Below, in pieces: positions 33,860 to 45,347 of a DNA stretch of 64,000 nt. The first letter of the stretch is position 1. Each line of letters starts with the position of its first letter. Source of the DNA: Ehretia macrophylla. Lineage: Eukaryota > Streptophyta > Magnoliopsida > Boraginales > Ehretiaceae. The notes beneath the pieces are model-generated. The model ran no database searches. It was not told the origin of the DNA and was given only the letters and a program-made list of their open reading frames with translations. Where the stretch lies: positions 41,010,552 to 41,074,551 of the forward strand of contig CM075772.1 of NCBI GenBank assembly GCA_037974665.1, given 5' to 3'. A program made the translations under genes and the position numbers.

Positions 33860-34289
33860 CTACACAATTCTTACCTGGTCGACAAATAACTCCGGATACT
33901 GATTCCGAACCTGGTCCTCTCTTTCCCAAGTCGCTTCCTCAAACCCATGATGATTCCACAAAACCTTTACTAACGGAATACTCTTTCTGTGAAGCTCCTG
34001 AATTTTTCGATCCACAATTCGAATCGGCTTCTCTTCATAAGACAACTTTTCTTCAATCTGCAAAGGCTCTGGTTCAAGTACATGTGAAGGATCTGGATGG
34101 TACTTCTTTAACATAGACACGTGGAAAACATCGTGCAGTCTCGACAAGCTCGGAGGCAAAGCTAACCGATAAGCCAAAGGACCTACCTTTTCGGTGATCT
34201 CATACGAACCCACATACTTGGGACTAAGTTTCCCGCTCTTACCATGCCGAATCAATCCCTTCCGAGGAGAAATCTTAAGAAACACCCAA
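33860..34289 (-). pseudogene. Outer element: integrase C-terminus and chromodomain-like tail
   Basis: Continues the outer integrase after the inner insertion. [14 protein letters not shown] leads into a GPY/F-type module ([19 protein letters not shown], with GPY read as GSY), then [15 protein letters not shown] and the chromo-like end [15 protein letters not shown]. The chromo-like tail is thought to guide integration to heterochromatin. The frame ends early, at a TAG where the inner copy has Trp. Confidence 0.9.
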
Positions 34290-34556
34290 TGTAATACCCG
34301 AGCCCGGAATGTGAAAATTCCTTGTTTATTATCTTGAAAATTATATTTCCTTAAATTCTTTGTGAATTAATTGTTACTTTCTCGCCGTCGCAACGTGCAT
34401 TGCATTTCAGGAGCGATAGCTAGAGAACGATTTCCAGTCCTCAGCAAATAGTGAAACTAGTGTTTAGATGACTTAAATTTTATATTTTAAATGTTGCTAG
34501 CTTTAATTGATCTTTCCTTAGCTAAAATGGCTTTAAAATGCACAAAATAAGGGCCT

Positions 34557-34603
34557 TTGACCAAGTTTTAAGTGGTTTGACCTAGGATTTTGACCATTTG
34601 ACC
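34557..34603 (+). promoter_or_regulatory. Cluster of four W-box cores in LTR U3
   Basis: TTGACC occurs at 34557, 34577, 34590 and 34598, just upstream of an AT-rich TATA-like ATTTAAATAAG. TTGACC/T is the WRKY-factor core. The 3' LTR repeats it, and the outer element has a similar group. Confidence 0.6.
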
Positions 34604-35997
34604 ATTTAGCATTTAAATAAGCTTTTAACTTAGCAAAATAAAAAAAACAGCAGCTGAAACAGAGAGTCCAGGCCGTGAGCTCCAAGGGGAAAAAAAAAAC
34701 CTTTCAACCTTTCAATCGTTCAATCTTCGCGTGAGCTCGTGCGGGGTGATTTTCGAGGCAACTAGCGTTGTTTTCCTAGCGACTAGGAGTACCTAAGGTG
34801 AGGGAATCATGTTATTTGCGCATTTAAATGTTAAGTGTATCAACTTTGCAATTTTTAGATTTTATCCGTAGATTGTCGTTTAAATCATTTTGATGCTTCT
34901 AGAATGTTCCTTGGCTATTGTAGAATGTGTATTTATAGCTTTGTAACATTTTCTGATTGCAATTTAATTTGGATGTTGAATAGTGTTTTATGAATAGTAA
35001 AACCTTGAAACGATAAAGTTGCTCCGTTATGCTGTCCGTTGATGTAGGAATGTGCTAGGTGTGCTAGAATGCCTAAATGTGTGGTTTGTTTGGGTTGCGT
35101 AGTGAGAAAAACGGGAATTAAGCCTTGTTGAAAGTCGGGGTCGTTTAGGTCGACTTTAGCGTTTTCTCGTTTTGCGTGTTGGCATTATATCGGGAGGCCA
35201 TGGAAGCACTTTAGGTGCGATTATGGCGTTGGTTGGGTATTTGGTTGATATAGTTGTAGTTCAAACGAGAAAGGGGAAAATCGGGGCTTTGCGCGAGTTC
35301 TAGGGTAAAGTAAGGTTTCGGGGTCTTTAGACGTGCCTTATGGTGACCTAGGAGGTTTGGTGAAGTCGGTTTCCAGAACTCGTGGCTCGTTTGGAAATGG
35401 TAGGGTTTTGATAGTTGGGGCCGGTTTGTGTTTTTGCTTGTTTTCTTGATTTTATGTCTATAGAATGCTTAGGGTTGCTTGAAATACTTGTTTGAATTGA
35501 TTTGGATTGAAATGCTTATCAATTGCTGCTATTGCGTGCGAGAGTAACCTACTTTGTTATTCTCCCACGTGTGGCTTTATCGCTTGTTTATCGCCTTGTA
35601 TCGAGTCTTGCATTGCATAGTGTCTCGCGCATGAGTGATGGGCCTCTCTGGGTAGCCTCGGGTTGCCAGTGTTGGTTGCTCTAGCTCCGCTGCTATTCCC
35701 TTTCTCGCTTGGGTTGCCTCCCAAGGAGATTTGGGTCGTAGGTTGATGGATACTTCCGGGGTATTCCAAACTGGTGTTATAAGGTGGTTTGGGCCGGCGC
35801 GTCGTCATCGAATCCTTGAATGAAAGTTGCTCGTGAAAAGAGCATCGTATCCTTTGAATGAATGTTTATAGTCTTTAATGCTTGCCTTGTTATAATATTG
35901 GCTTGTTTGGATCTTTAAATGATAATTGTATGCATTGCTTGGCTAATTGCATTGCATACTCCTCTCATCTCCATCCTTGAGACCAATTGCCCTCGCT

Positions 35998-36015
35998 GAG
36001 CAATAGTTTTTTCTC
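35998..36015 (+). other. LTR leader stem-loop B (inner 5' LTR)
   Basis: GAGCAA-6 nt-TTTCTC; the right arm has a mutation that weakens pairing compared with the sister LTRs. Confidence 0.5.
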
Positions 36016-36563
36016 ATTCCTCTCTATACTACATTTTTTTACAGGAGTAGTTGAAGCAGAACCTATCGAGGTAATAGAGGAGGAGGAGCAGGTGGAGGTG
36101 TTTTCGTGATAGCACTTCTCTGCTTTGCTGGTGGTTAGTTACCAGATTTTTTGTGCGAGCCTTGCTTGTTATGTATATTGCTTGGATGTCGCTTAATTTT
36201 GAGGCTTGTAGCCTTGTATGTATTTTCTAGTTTGGGGCCTCTACGGTCTTATGTTGTATAAGTTGAAAGAATGTAAAGTTGTAAACTTATACCTTGTGAC
36301 TAGTAAGGAAATGCATGCTAATGGAATTGATTAGTGGCATAAATACTTGTGTAGTATGCATATCATTTTGGGTTGCAAAGTTTATTAATAAGAAATGTAT
36401 ATTTTAAAGAAAGTTGGCTTGTTTTGATTATTTTATGGCTTTCGCAAGTATTATATTGATTTTAGGGTTTTCGGATCGTCCGCGGTACAGATGAGACTCC
36501 GTCCGTGTGTCGGGTCCGGGCTTGGCTTTTTGCGGGGTCGGGTCGGGGCGTGACATCTTTAGG

Positions 36564-36575
36564 TGGTATCAGAGC
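36564..36575 (+). other. Primer binding site (initiator tRNA-Met)
   Basis: TGGTATCAGAGC, eight bases after the 5' LTR, is complementary to the 3' end of plant initiator tRNA-Met. Confidence 0.9.
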
Positions 36576-36867
36576 ATGATAATCTTGAATGAGCCGGGAT
36601 ATGATTCTCGGTCTGTAGGGTAAAGGTCTGAAATGCTAAAGTGTTTATGTATGATTGCTAAGTGAAAAGAAAATGTTATAGCATGACTTTGTGAACTTGG
36701 AATGTTTATGTGTTTAAGTGAAATAGTTTGGCAAGTTGAACTTGTCTTATATGAATTGTGTGATAGAATATTGGATTGTTAATGACTTGAGTGTTATCTA
36801 ATCTTATGTGCTATATTTCTGTCTATAAACTGCTTTTAAATGTTGCCAGCTATTGTGAATTGCTACT

Positions 36868-38019
36868 ATGCCGCCACGTCGTGGTACTCAAGGTATAGGA
36901 TCAGATGAAGAGGCAGCAGAACAGGGTCAACAGCCGTTGCCTGAGCAGTTTATGGCTACCATGACTACTGCTGTAGACCGGATTACACAGGTGCTGCATG
37001 AGCAGAGGCAGGACAGGAATAATCCCCAGGGAAATCAAGCTAATCCTGGTGGACAGGGGTACAGAGTTGAGAATAATCAGTTAGAGAAATTTCTGAGGCA
37101 CGAGCCGGGAAAGTTCTTCGGAGAGCCGGATGATGAGGCGGCCGAGAGATGGATTAATCGTGTTGAGAAAATTTTCACCGCTTTGAGGTACACAGATGAG
37201 GCAAGAATAGATTATGCGTCATTCTTGTTTGAGGGTGATGCAGAGCAGTGGTGGAATACTGTCAGATTGAGGTGGGATTGTGAGGATGTTCCACATTTAT
37301 GGGATGATTTTGTGAGTGAGTTTCGGGACAAATATATTCCCGAGATGGCCATGGAAAGGAGGGAGGACGAGTTTGTGGCCCTGAAGCAGGGAAATATGAC
37401 TGTTGCACAGTACGAGGCTAGGTTTGTTAGCCTGTCGAGGTATATGCCCGAGTTGGTACGGCCGGCTAGGAGGATGATTCATAGGTTTGTCCGTGGGCTG
37501 AGAATGGACATTCAGTTGCATTTGACTGGGCAGACCTACACTACTTTTCCCAAGGCATTTCAGGCAGCCTCGAAGTTTGAGAAACGGAAGGCTGAGATGT
37601 TAGCTGAGAGCAGTCAGCCGAGTAAGAAGCAGTATTTGGGCCAGAGCAGCCAGAGTCAGCCGAGGCAGTATCAGACTTCTGCACAGGGTCCTCAGCAATG
37701 TCCGTATCAGCCACAGTAGCAGATTCAGGCTAGGCCAGCTGTGACTAGACCCCAGCAGGGAGCTACAGTTCCTACTACCGCCAGAGCCCCAGCACCTACA
37801 GGAAACACTGCAGTAAGGCAAAATCAGAAGTGTAACTATTGTAATCGATCAGGGCATATTGAGGCTAACTGCTGGAGGAAGAGTGGTAAATGTACGGGTT
37901 GTGGCAGTGATGATCATAGGGTGAGAGATTGCCCTAAGTATAACAATGTTCAGGGCCGTGGTAGAGGCCAAGGTGTTCAGAATAAGGCTGTAGGTGCACG
38001 TCCAAAAAGTTCAGGCTAG
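36868..38019 (+). pseudogene. gag of the inner gypsy element
   Basis: Starts MPPRRGTQGIGSDEEAAEQG. The capsid-like region includes EKFLRHEPGKFFGEPDDEAA, AERWINRVEKIF and EQWWNTVR. A glutamine/serine-rich linker follows, then two zinc knuckles: CNYCNRSGHIEANC (from 37831) and a CTGCGSDDHRVRDC variant. Gag builds the virus-like particle and binds the RNA. An in-frame TAG at 37717-37719 (CAG in the outer copy) splits it. A loss of about five bases near 37999-38004 shifts the join to pol, which is a continuous frame in the outer copy. Confidence 0.9.
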
Positions 38020-39544
38020 GGTCTTTGCACTAGATGCGGAGGAGCTGCCCGATACTACAGCTATTGTGGAAGGTACCTTTCTTCTCAATACTCAGCCAGT
38101 TAAAGTTTTGATTGATCCCGGAGCTACACATTCGTTTATAACTCCTGCATGTGCACGATCTGTGAATGTTTGCATTGATAAATTGCTTCATGAAGTTGAA
38201 GTTAGTACTCATTTGGGTGCCAAATTTGTTACTGAGTCTATTTACAAATCTTGTAATATATGTATTGAGAACCGTAAATTTCCTGCTGATTTAATTATAT
38301 TGCCATTCCGTGACTTTGAAATCATTTTGGGAATGGACTGGTTGGGAAAGTATTATGCTCAGTTGGATTGTAGAACAAAGGTCGTTTATCTTCAGGTTCC
38401 TGACCTACCGGTACTAGAGATTGTTGGGAGTTGCAGGGCTGCCCGAATTCCACTTTTGTCAGCGATCAAGACTTCTAAGTTGTTGAATAAGGGTTGTGAA
38501 GCTTACTTAGCTTATTTGATCAATCAGCCTACTGATAAGTTGAGTTTGAATGAGGTTCCGATTGTTAGAGACTTCCCTGGTGTATTTCCCGAGGAATTAC
38601 CGGGTTTACCACCGGATAGGGAGATTGAGTTCGTGATTGATCTTGTGCCAGGCACTGCACCAATTTCTAGGAGTCCTTATAGAATGGCATCGGCTGAACT
38701 TCAAGAGTTAAAAATTCAGCTTCAGAACTTGCTTGAGAAAGGGTTTATACAACCTAGTTCTTCGCCCTGGGGCGCACCTGTGTTGTTTGTGAGAAAGAAA
38801 GACGGCACGCTACGGTTATGCATTGATTACAGGGGACTTAATCAAGTCACGATTAAGAACAAATACCCCTTGCCATTGATTGAAGAATTGTTTGACCAGT
38901 TGCAGGGTGCGAGTGTTTACTCCAAATTTGACTTGAGGCAGGGTTACTATCAACTTAGGATTCGGAGTGACGATATACCGAAGACGGCTTTCAGGACTAG
39001 ATATGGCCACTATGAATTTGTTGTTTTGCCGTTTGGTTTGACGAATGCACCAGCCACATTCATGGACTTGATGCAGAGAGTTTTCCGACCTTATGTTGAT
39101 CAGTTTGTCGTAATCTTTATTGACGACATTTTAGTGTATTCGAAAAACGAGGCTGAACATGAGCAACACTTGAGGATTGTGCTTCAGACTTTGCAGGAAA
39201 ACAAGCTTTTTGCTAAATTTAGCAAGTGTCAGTTCTGGTTGAATCAAATATCTTTTCTAGGCCATATCATTTCAGATCGAGGAATTTCAGTGGACCCAGC
39301 TAAGATTGAAGTTGTTTCATCTTGGAAGAGACCTGAGACGGTGTCAGAGATTCGAAGTTTTCTTGGATTGACAGGTTACTACCGGAGATTTGTTAAAGAC
39401 TTTTCCAAAATTTCTGGGCCTTTAAGCCAGTTGACTCGAAAGAAAGTTGCTTACAACTGGGATGCCAAATGTGAATCCAGTTTCCAAGAATTGAAGAAGA
39501 GACTAACTACAGCTCCTATACTAGCTTTACCTGAGGGAACATAG
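37994..39544 (+). pseudogene. Inner element: protease and reverse transcriptase
   Basis: The aspartic protease active site DPGATHSF lies at about 38114. RT follows with [12 protein letters not shown], the [12 protein letters not shown] block, [11 protein letters not shown] and the catalytic FIDD box (39115-39126), then the thumb/connection [17 protein letters not shown] copies element RNA to DNA inside the particle. The frame ends at TAG 39542-39544 where the outer copy has a sense codon. The same frame continues as RNase H. Confidence 0.9.
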
Positions 39545-39928
39545 AACTTTGTTGTCTACAGTGATGCATCTAAGGAAGGATTGGGCTGTGTTTTAATGCA
39601 GAATGGTAAGGTGATTGCTTATGCTTCTAGGAAATTGAAACCTTATGAAGTCAATTACCCTACACATGATCTGGAGTTAGCTGCAGTTGTGTTTGCTTTG
39701 AAGAAGTGGCGTCACTACTTGTGGGGTTGCAGATTTGAAATATTTACTGACCACAAGAGTCTCAAGTATTTGTTTTCACAGAAGGATTTGAATATGAGGC
39801 AGCGGAGATGGCTAGAGCTATTGGGTGGTTACAACTGTTCTATTAACTACGTGCCAGGTAAGGCAAATGTTGTTGCTGATGCTTTGAGCCGAAAGGCTAC
39901 TGTTGCAAGCTTAATTATCAAGGATTAG
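39545..39928 (+). pseudogene. Inner element: RNase H
   Basis: [35 protein letters not shown] and [11 protein letters not shown] are the Ty3/gypsy RNase H blocks with catalytic D, E and D. Degrades RNA in RNA-DNA hybrids during reverse transcription. Bounded by two TAG codons (39542-39544 and 39926-39928, the latter Trp in the outer copy). Confidence 0.9.
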
Positions 39929-40618
39929 GAGACTTTGGAAGAAATTTGTTCATGGAAACCAGAAGCTACTGAGGTAGGGATTCGATTTTCTAGTTTACAA
40001 ATTCAGTCAGGGTTGCTAGCACAGATCAGAGAGGCTCAGAAGACTGATCCTCATATCTTGAAGATCCAAGAAAAATCAAAAGGGGGAGAGTCGGAGTTTA
40101 AATTACATGCAGATGGTATCTTCAGATTCAGGGATAGAGTATGTGTTCCTGATGATCCAACTTTGAAGAATAAGATCCTGTCCGAGGCACATAATTCGAG
40201 GTACACGATTCACCCGGGCAGTACAAAGATGTATAGAGATTTGAAACAACACTTCTGGTGGAACAATATGAAGAGGGAGATTGCTGGGTATGTATCCAGA
40301 TGTTTGACTTGTCAGAGGGTTAAAGTTGAGCATCAGAGGCCAGCCGGACTTCTACAGCCGTTGTCGATTCCGCAATGGAAGTGGGTACATATAACAATGG
40401 ATCTTGTGACCGATCTTCCTAGATCTCCGAGAGGATGTGATTCTGTTTGGGTTGTTGTGGACCGCTTGACTAAAGTTACACATTTTATTTTCGTGAACAA
40501 ACAGGATAGCCTTGATAAGCTAGCTGAGCTTTATGTTGCTAATATTGTGAGATTGCATGGTGTGCCACAGAGTATAGTGTCAGATAGGGATCCCAGATTC
40601 AGATCTCGTTTTTGGTAG
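39929..40618 (+). pseudogene. Inner element: integrase zinc finger and catalytic core, 5' part
   Basis: An HHCC zinc finger (H-N-SRYTIH through CLTCQRVK) precedes the catalytic core with MDLVTDLP (first Asp) and IVSDRDPRF (second Asp). TAG at 40616-40618 replaces a Gln codon present in the outer copy. Confidence 0.9.
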
Positions 40619-41479
40619 AAGTTGCAAGAGGCCATGGGAACTAAGTTGAGCTTCAGTACTGCATATCATCCGCAAACTGATGGCCAGTCTGAGAGAACCA
40701 TCAGGATCTTGGAAGACATGCTTCGGGCATGTGTGCTTGACTTTGGGAAGAATTGGGAAAAGTTTTTGCCTTTAGCAGAGTTCGCCTACAACAATAGTTA
40801 TCAATCTACTATAGGTATGGCTCCCTACGAGGCGTTGTATGGTCGGAAATGCAGATCCCCATTATATTGGGAAGAGGTTGGAGAGATGAGAACAGTTGAT
40901 CTGACTGTGTTACCTGAGATGATTAAGATGGTAGATAATGTTCACCTTATTCGCCAGCGTATGCTTACAGCTCAGAGTCGTCAGAAGAGTTATGCGGATA
41001 AGCACCGTCGGGATCTTGAGTTTGATTTGGGAGATTGGGTGTTTCTTAAGATTTCTCCACGGAAGGGATTGATTCGGCACGGTAAGAGCGGGAAGCTTAG
41101 TCCCAGGTATGTGGGTCCATATGAGATCACCGAAAAGGTAGGTCCTTTGGCTTATCGATTAGCTTTGCCTCCGAGCTTGTCGAGACTGCACGATGTGTTC
41201 CACGTGTCTATGTTGAAGAAGTACCATCCAGACCCTTCACATGTACTTGAACCAGAGCCTTTGCAGATTGAAGAGAAGTTGTCTTATGAAGAGAAACCGA
41301 TTCGAATTATGGATCGGAAAGTTCAGGAGCTTCGCAGAAAGAGTATTCTGTTAGTAAAGGTTCTGTGGAATCATCATGGGTTTGAGGAAGCAACTTGGGA
41401 AAGAGAGGACCAAGTTCGGGATCAGTATCCGGAGTTGTTTGTTGACCAGGTAAGAATTGCGTGGGCGCAATTGTTTTAA
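40619..41479 (+). pseudogene. Inner element: integrase core end, GPY/F module and chromodomain-like tail
   Basis: [19 protein letters not shown] carries the catalytic Glu. [20 protein letters not shown] follows, then the GPY/F module ([21 protein letters not shown]), [14 protein letters not shown], and the tail [19 protein letters not shown] resembling the degenerate chromodomains of Del/Tekay elements. The frame ends with TAA overlapping the PPT. Confidence 0.9.
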
Positions 41480-41490
41480 GGGGGAGAGGG
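41478..41490 (+). other. Polypurine tract of the inner element
   Basis: AAGGGGGAGAGGG immediately precedes the 3' LTR TG at 41491. Confidence 0.9.
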
Positions 41491-43776
41491 TGTAATACCC
41501 GAGATCGGAATGTGAAAATTCCTTGTTTATTATCTTGAAAATTATATTTCCTTAAATTCTTTGTGAATTAATTGTTACTTTCTTGCCGTCGCAACGTGCA
41601 TTGCATTTCAGGAGCGATAGCTAGAGAACGATTTCTAGTCCTCAGCAAATAGTGAAACTAGTGTTTAGATGACTTAAATTTTATATTTTAAATGTTGCTA
41701 GCTTTAATTGATCTTTCCTTAGCTAAAATGGCTTTAAAATGCACAAAATAAGGGCCTTTGACCAAGTTTTAAGTGGTTTGACCTAGGCTTTTGACCATTT
41801 GACCATTTAGCATTTAAATAAGCTTTTAACTTAGCAAAATAAAAATAAAAACAGCAGCTGAAACAGAGAGTCCAGGCCGTGAGCTCCAAGGGAAAAAAAA
41901 AAAACCTTTCAACCTTTCAATCGTTCAATCTTCGCGTGAGCTCGTGCGGGGTGATTTCTGAGGCAACTAGCGTTGTTTTCCTAGCGACTAGGAGTACCTA
42001 AGGTGAGGGAATCATGTTATTTGCGCATTTAAATGTTAAGTGTATCAACTTTGCAATTTTTAGATTTTATCCGTAGATTGTCGTTTAAATCGTTTTGATG
42101 CTTCTAGAATGTTCCTTGGCTATTGTAGAATGTGTATTTATAGCTTTGTAACATTTTTTGCTGTTAAATGTTGAGATTGCAATTTAATTTGGATGTTGAA
42201 TAGTGTTTTATGAATAGTAAAACCTTGAAACGATAAAGTTGCTCCGTTATGCTGTCTGTTGATGTAGGAATGTGCTAGGTGTGCTAGAATGCCTAAATGT
42301 GTGGTTTGTTTGGGTTGCGTAGTGAGAAAAATGGGAATTAAGCCTTGTTGAAAGTCGGGGTCGTTTAGGTCGACTTTAGCATTTTCTCGTTTTGCGTGTT
42401 GGCATTATATCGGGAGGCCATGGAAGCACTTTAGGTGCGATTATGGCGTTGGTTGGGTGTTTGGTTGATATAGTTGTAGTTCAAACGAGAAAGGGGGGAA
42501 ATCGGGGCTTTGCGCGAGTTCTAAGGTAAAGTAAGGTTTCGGGGTCTTTAGACGTGCCTTATGGTGACCTAGGAGGTTTGGTGAAGTCGGTTTCCAGAAC
42601 TCGTGGCTCGTTTGGAAATGGTAGGGTTTTGATAGTTGGGGCCGGTTTGTGTTTTTGCTTGTTTTCTTGATTTTATGTCTATAGAATGCTTAGGGTTGCT
42701 TGAAATACTTGTTTGAATTGATTTGGATTGAAATGCTTATCAATTGCTGCTATTGCGTGCGAGAGTAACCTACTTTGTTATTCTCCCACGTGTGGCTTTA
42801 TCGCTTGTTTATCGCCTTGTATCGAGTCTTGTATTGCATAGTGTCTCGCGCGTGAGTGATGGGCCTCTCTGGGTAGCCTCGGGTTGCCAGTGTTGGTTGC
42901 TCTAGCTCCGCTGCTATTCCCTTTCTCGCTTGGGTTGCCTCCCAAGGAGATTTGGGTCGTAGGTTGATGGATACTTCCGGGGTATTCCAAACTGGTGTTA
43001 TAAGGTGGTTTGGGCCGGCGCGTCGTCATCGAATCCTTGAATGAAAGTTGCTCGTGAAAAGAGTATCGTATCCTTTGAATGAATGTTTATAGTCTTTAAT
43101 GCTTGCCTTGTTATAATATTGGCTAGTTTGGATCTTTAAATGATAATTGTATGCATTGCTTGACTAATTGCATTGCATACTCCTCTCATCTCCGTCCTTG
43201 AGACCAATTGCCCTCGCTGAGCAATAGTTTTTGCTTATTCCTCTCTATACTATATTTTTTTACAGGAGTAGTTGAAGCAGAACCTATCGAGGTAATAGAG
43301 GAGGAGGAGCAGGTGGAGGTGTTTCCGTGATAGCACTTCTCTGCTTTGCTGGTGGTTGGTTACCAGATTTTTTGTGCTAGCCTTGCTTGTTATGTATATT
43401 GCTTGGATGTCGCTTAATTTTGAGGCTTGTAGCCTTGTATGTATTTTCTAGTTTGGGGCCTCTACGGTCTTATGTTGTATAAGTTGAAAGAATGTAAAGT
43501 TGTAAACTTATACCTTGTGACTAGTAAGGAAATGCATGCTAATGGAATTGATTAGTGGCATAAATACTTGTGTAGTATGCATATCATTTTGGGTTGCAAA
43601 GTTTATTAATAAGAAATGTATATTTTAAAGAAAGTTGGCTTGTTTTGATTATTTTATGGCTTTCGCAAGTATTATATTGATTTTAGGGTTTTCGGATTGT
43701 CCGCGGTACAGAGGAGACTCCGTCCGTGTGTCGGGTCCGGGCTTGGCCTTTTGCGGGGTCGGGTCGGGGCGTGACA
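41491..43776 (+). repeat. 3' LTR of the inner gypsy element
   Basis: 2286 bp, TG...CA, nearly identical to 34290-36555. Donor-like site at 42003, stem-loop B at 43219-43236, acceptor-like CAG ending at 43265. Confidence 0.95.
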
Positions 43777-43781
43777 CCCAA

Positions 43782-45347
43782 TCTCCCAAATCAAACTCAA
43801 GATCCCGACGGTGCTTATCTACATAACTCTTCTGACGACTCTGAGCTGTAAGCATACGTTGGCGAATAAGGTGAACATTATCTACCATCTTAATCATCTC
43901 AGGTAACACAGTCGGATCAACTGTTCTCATCTCTCCAACCTCTTCCCAATACAATGGGGATCTGCATTTGCGACCGTACAATGCCTCATAGGGAGCCATA
44001 CCTATAGTAGATTGATAACTATTATTGTAGGCAAACTCCGCCAAAGGCAAAAACTTCTCCCAATTCTTCCCAAAGTCTAGCACACATGCCCGAAGCATGT
44101 CTTCCAAGATCCTGATAGTTCTCTCAGACTGGCCATCAATTTGTGGATGATATGCAGTACTGAAGCTCAACTTAGTTCCCATGGCCTCTTGCAACTTCTG
44201 CCAAAAACGAGATCTGAATCTGGGATCTCTATCTGACACTATACTCTGTGGCACACCATGAAGTCTCACAATATTAGCAACATAAAGCTCAGCTAGTTTA
44301 TCAAGGCTATCCTGTTTGTTCACGAGAATAAAATGTGTAATTTTAGTCAAGCGGTCCACAACAACCCAAACAGAATCACATCCTCTCGGAGATCTAGGAA
44401 GATCGGTCACAAGGTCCATTGTTATATGCACCCACTTCCATTGCGGAATCGACAACGGCTGTAGAAGCCCGGCTGGCCTCTGATGCTCAACTTTAACCCT
44501 CTGACAAGTCAAACATCTGGATACATACCCAGCAATCTCCCTCTTCATATTGTTCCACCAGAAGTGTTGTTTCAAATCTCTATACATTTTAGTACTGCCC
44601 GGGTGAATCATATACCTCGAATTATGTGCCTCGGATAGAATCCCATTCTTCAAAGTCAGATCACCAGGAACACACACCCTGTCCCTGAATCTGAAGATAC
44701 CATCTGCATGCAATTTAAACTCCGACTCTCCCCCTTTTGCTTTTTCTTGGATCTTCAAGATGTGAGGATCAGTCTTCTGAGCCTCTCTGATCTGTGCTAG
44801 CAACCTTGACTGAATCTGCAAACTAGCAAATCGAATCCCTACCTCGGTAGCTTCTGGCTTCCATGAACAAATTTCTTCCAAAGTCTCCCAATCCTTGATA
44901 ATTAAGCTTGCAACAGTAGCCTTTCGGCTCAAAGCATCTGCAACAACATTGGCTTTACCTGGCACGTAGTTTATAGAATAGTTGTAACCACTCAGTAGCT
45001 CTAGCCATCTCCGCTGCCTCATATTCAGATCCTTCTGTGAAAACAAATACTTGAGACTCTTGTGGTTAGTAAAAATTTCAAATCTGCTACCCCACAAGTA
45101 ATGACGCCACTTCTTCAAAGCAAACACAACTGCGGCTAACTCAAGATCATGTGTAGGGTAATTGACTTCATATGGTTTCAACTTCCTAGAAGCATAGGCA
45201 ATCATCTTACCATTCTGCATTAAAACACAACCCAAACCTTCTTTAGATGCATCACTGTAAACAACAAAGTTTTCTGTTCCCTCAGGTAAAGCTAGTATAG
45301 GAGCTATAGTTAGTCTCTTCTTCAATTCTTGGAAACTGGATTCACAT
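43782..45347 (-). pseudogene. Outer element: RNase H and integrase up to the insertion
   Basis: One open stretch carries [24 protein letters not shown] (the catalytic Asp of the usual TDH is Asn here), the HHCC finger, MDLVTDLP, SDRDPRF and DGQSERTIR. It ends at the inner insertion after the GDWV codons. The frame runs on artificially into the inner LTR. It is out of frame with the RT because of a deletion of about 11 bp near 45355. Confidence 0.9.

Larger units (their letters stand above)
34290..36555 (+). repeat. 5' LTR of the inner gypsy element
   Basis: 2266 bp from TGTAATACCCGAG to GGGGCGTGACA. It holds the W-box cluster (34557-34603), donor-like site (34798), GC-rich block with hairpin A (35747-35768), stem-loop B (35998-36015, right arm mutated) and acceptor-like CAG (36042-36044). 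Lacks about 20 bp near 34950 that the 3' LTR has. Confidence 0.95.
34290..43776 (+). mobile_element. Inner Ty3/gypsy chromovirus, full length, defective
   Basis: LTRs 34290-36555 and 41491-43776, PBS 36564-36575, gag-pol 36868-41479, PPT 41478-41490. CCCAA flanks both ends (34285-34289, 43777-43781), an exact target duplication. Same family as the outer element and inserted in the opposite orientation within its integrase gene. The LTR pair differs by few substitutions and an indel of about 20 bp, indicating a recent insertion. One frameshift and four TAG codons interrupt the coding region. Confidence 0.95.

Noticed and set aside
35557-35808. 83-residue minus-strand ORF, repeated at 42778-43029
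   Set aside because: Antisense to the conserved GC-rich block of the gypsy LTR; the openness follows from that block's composition.
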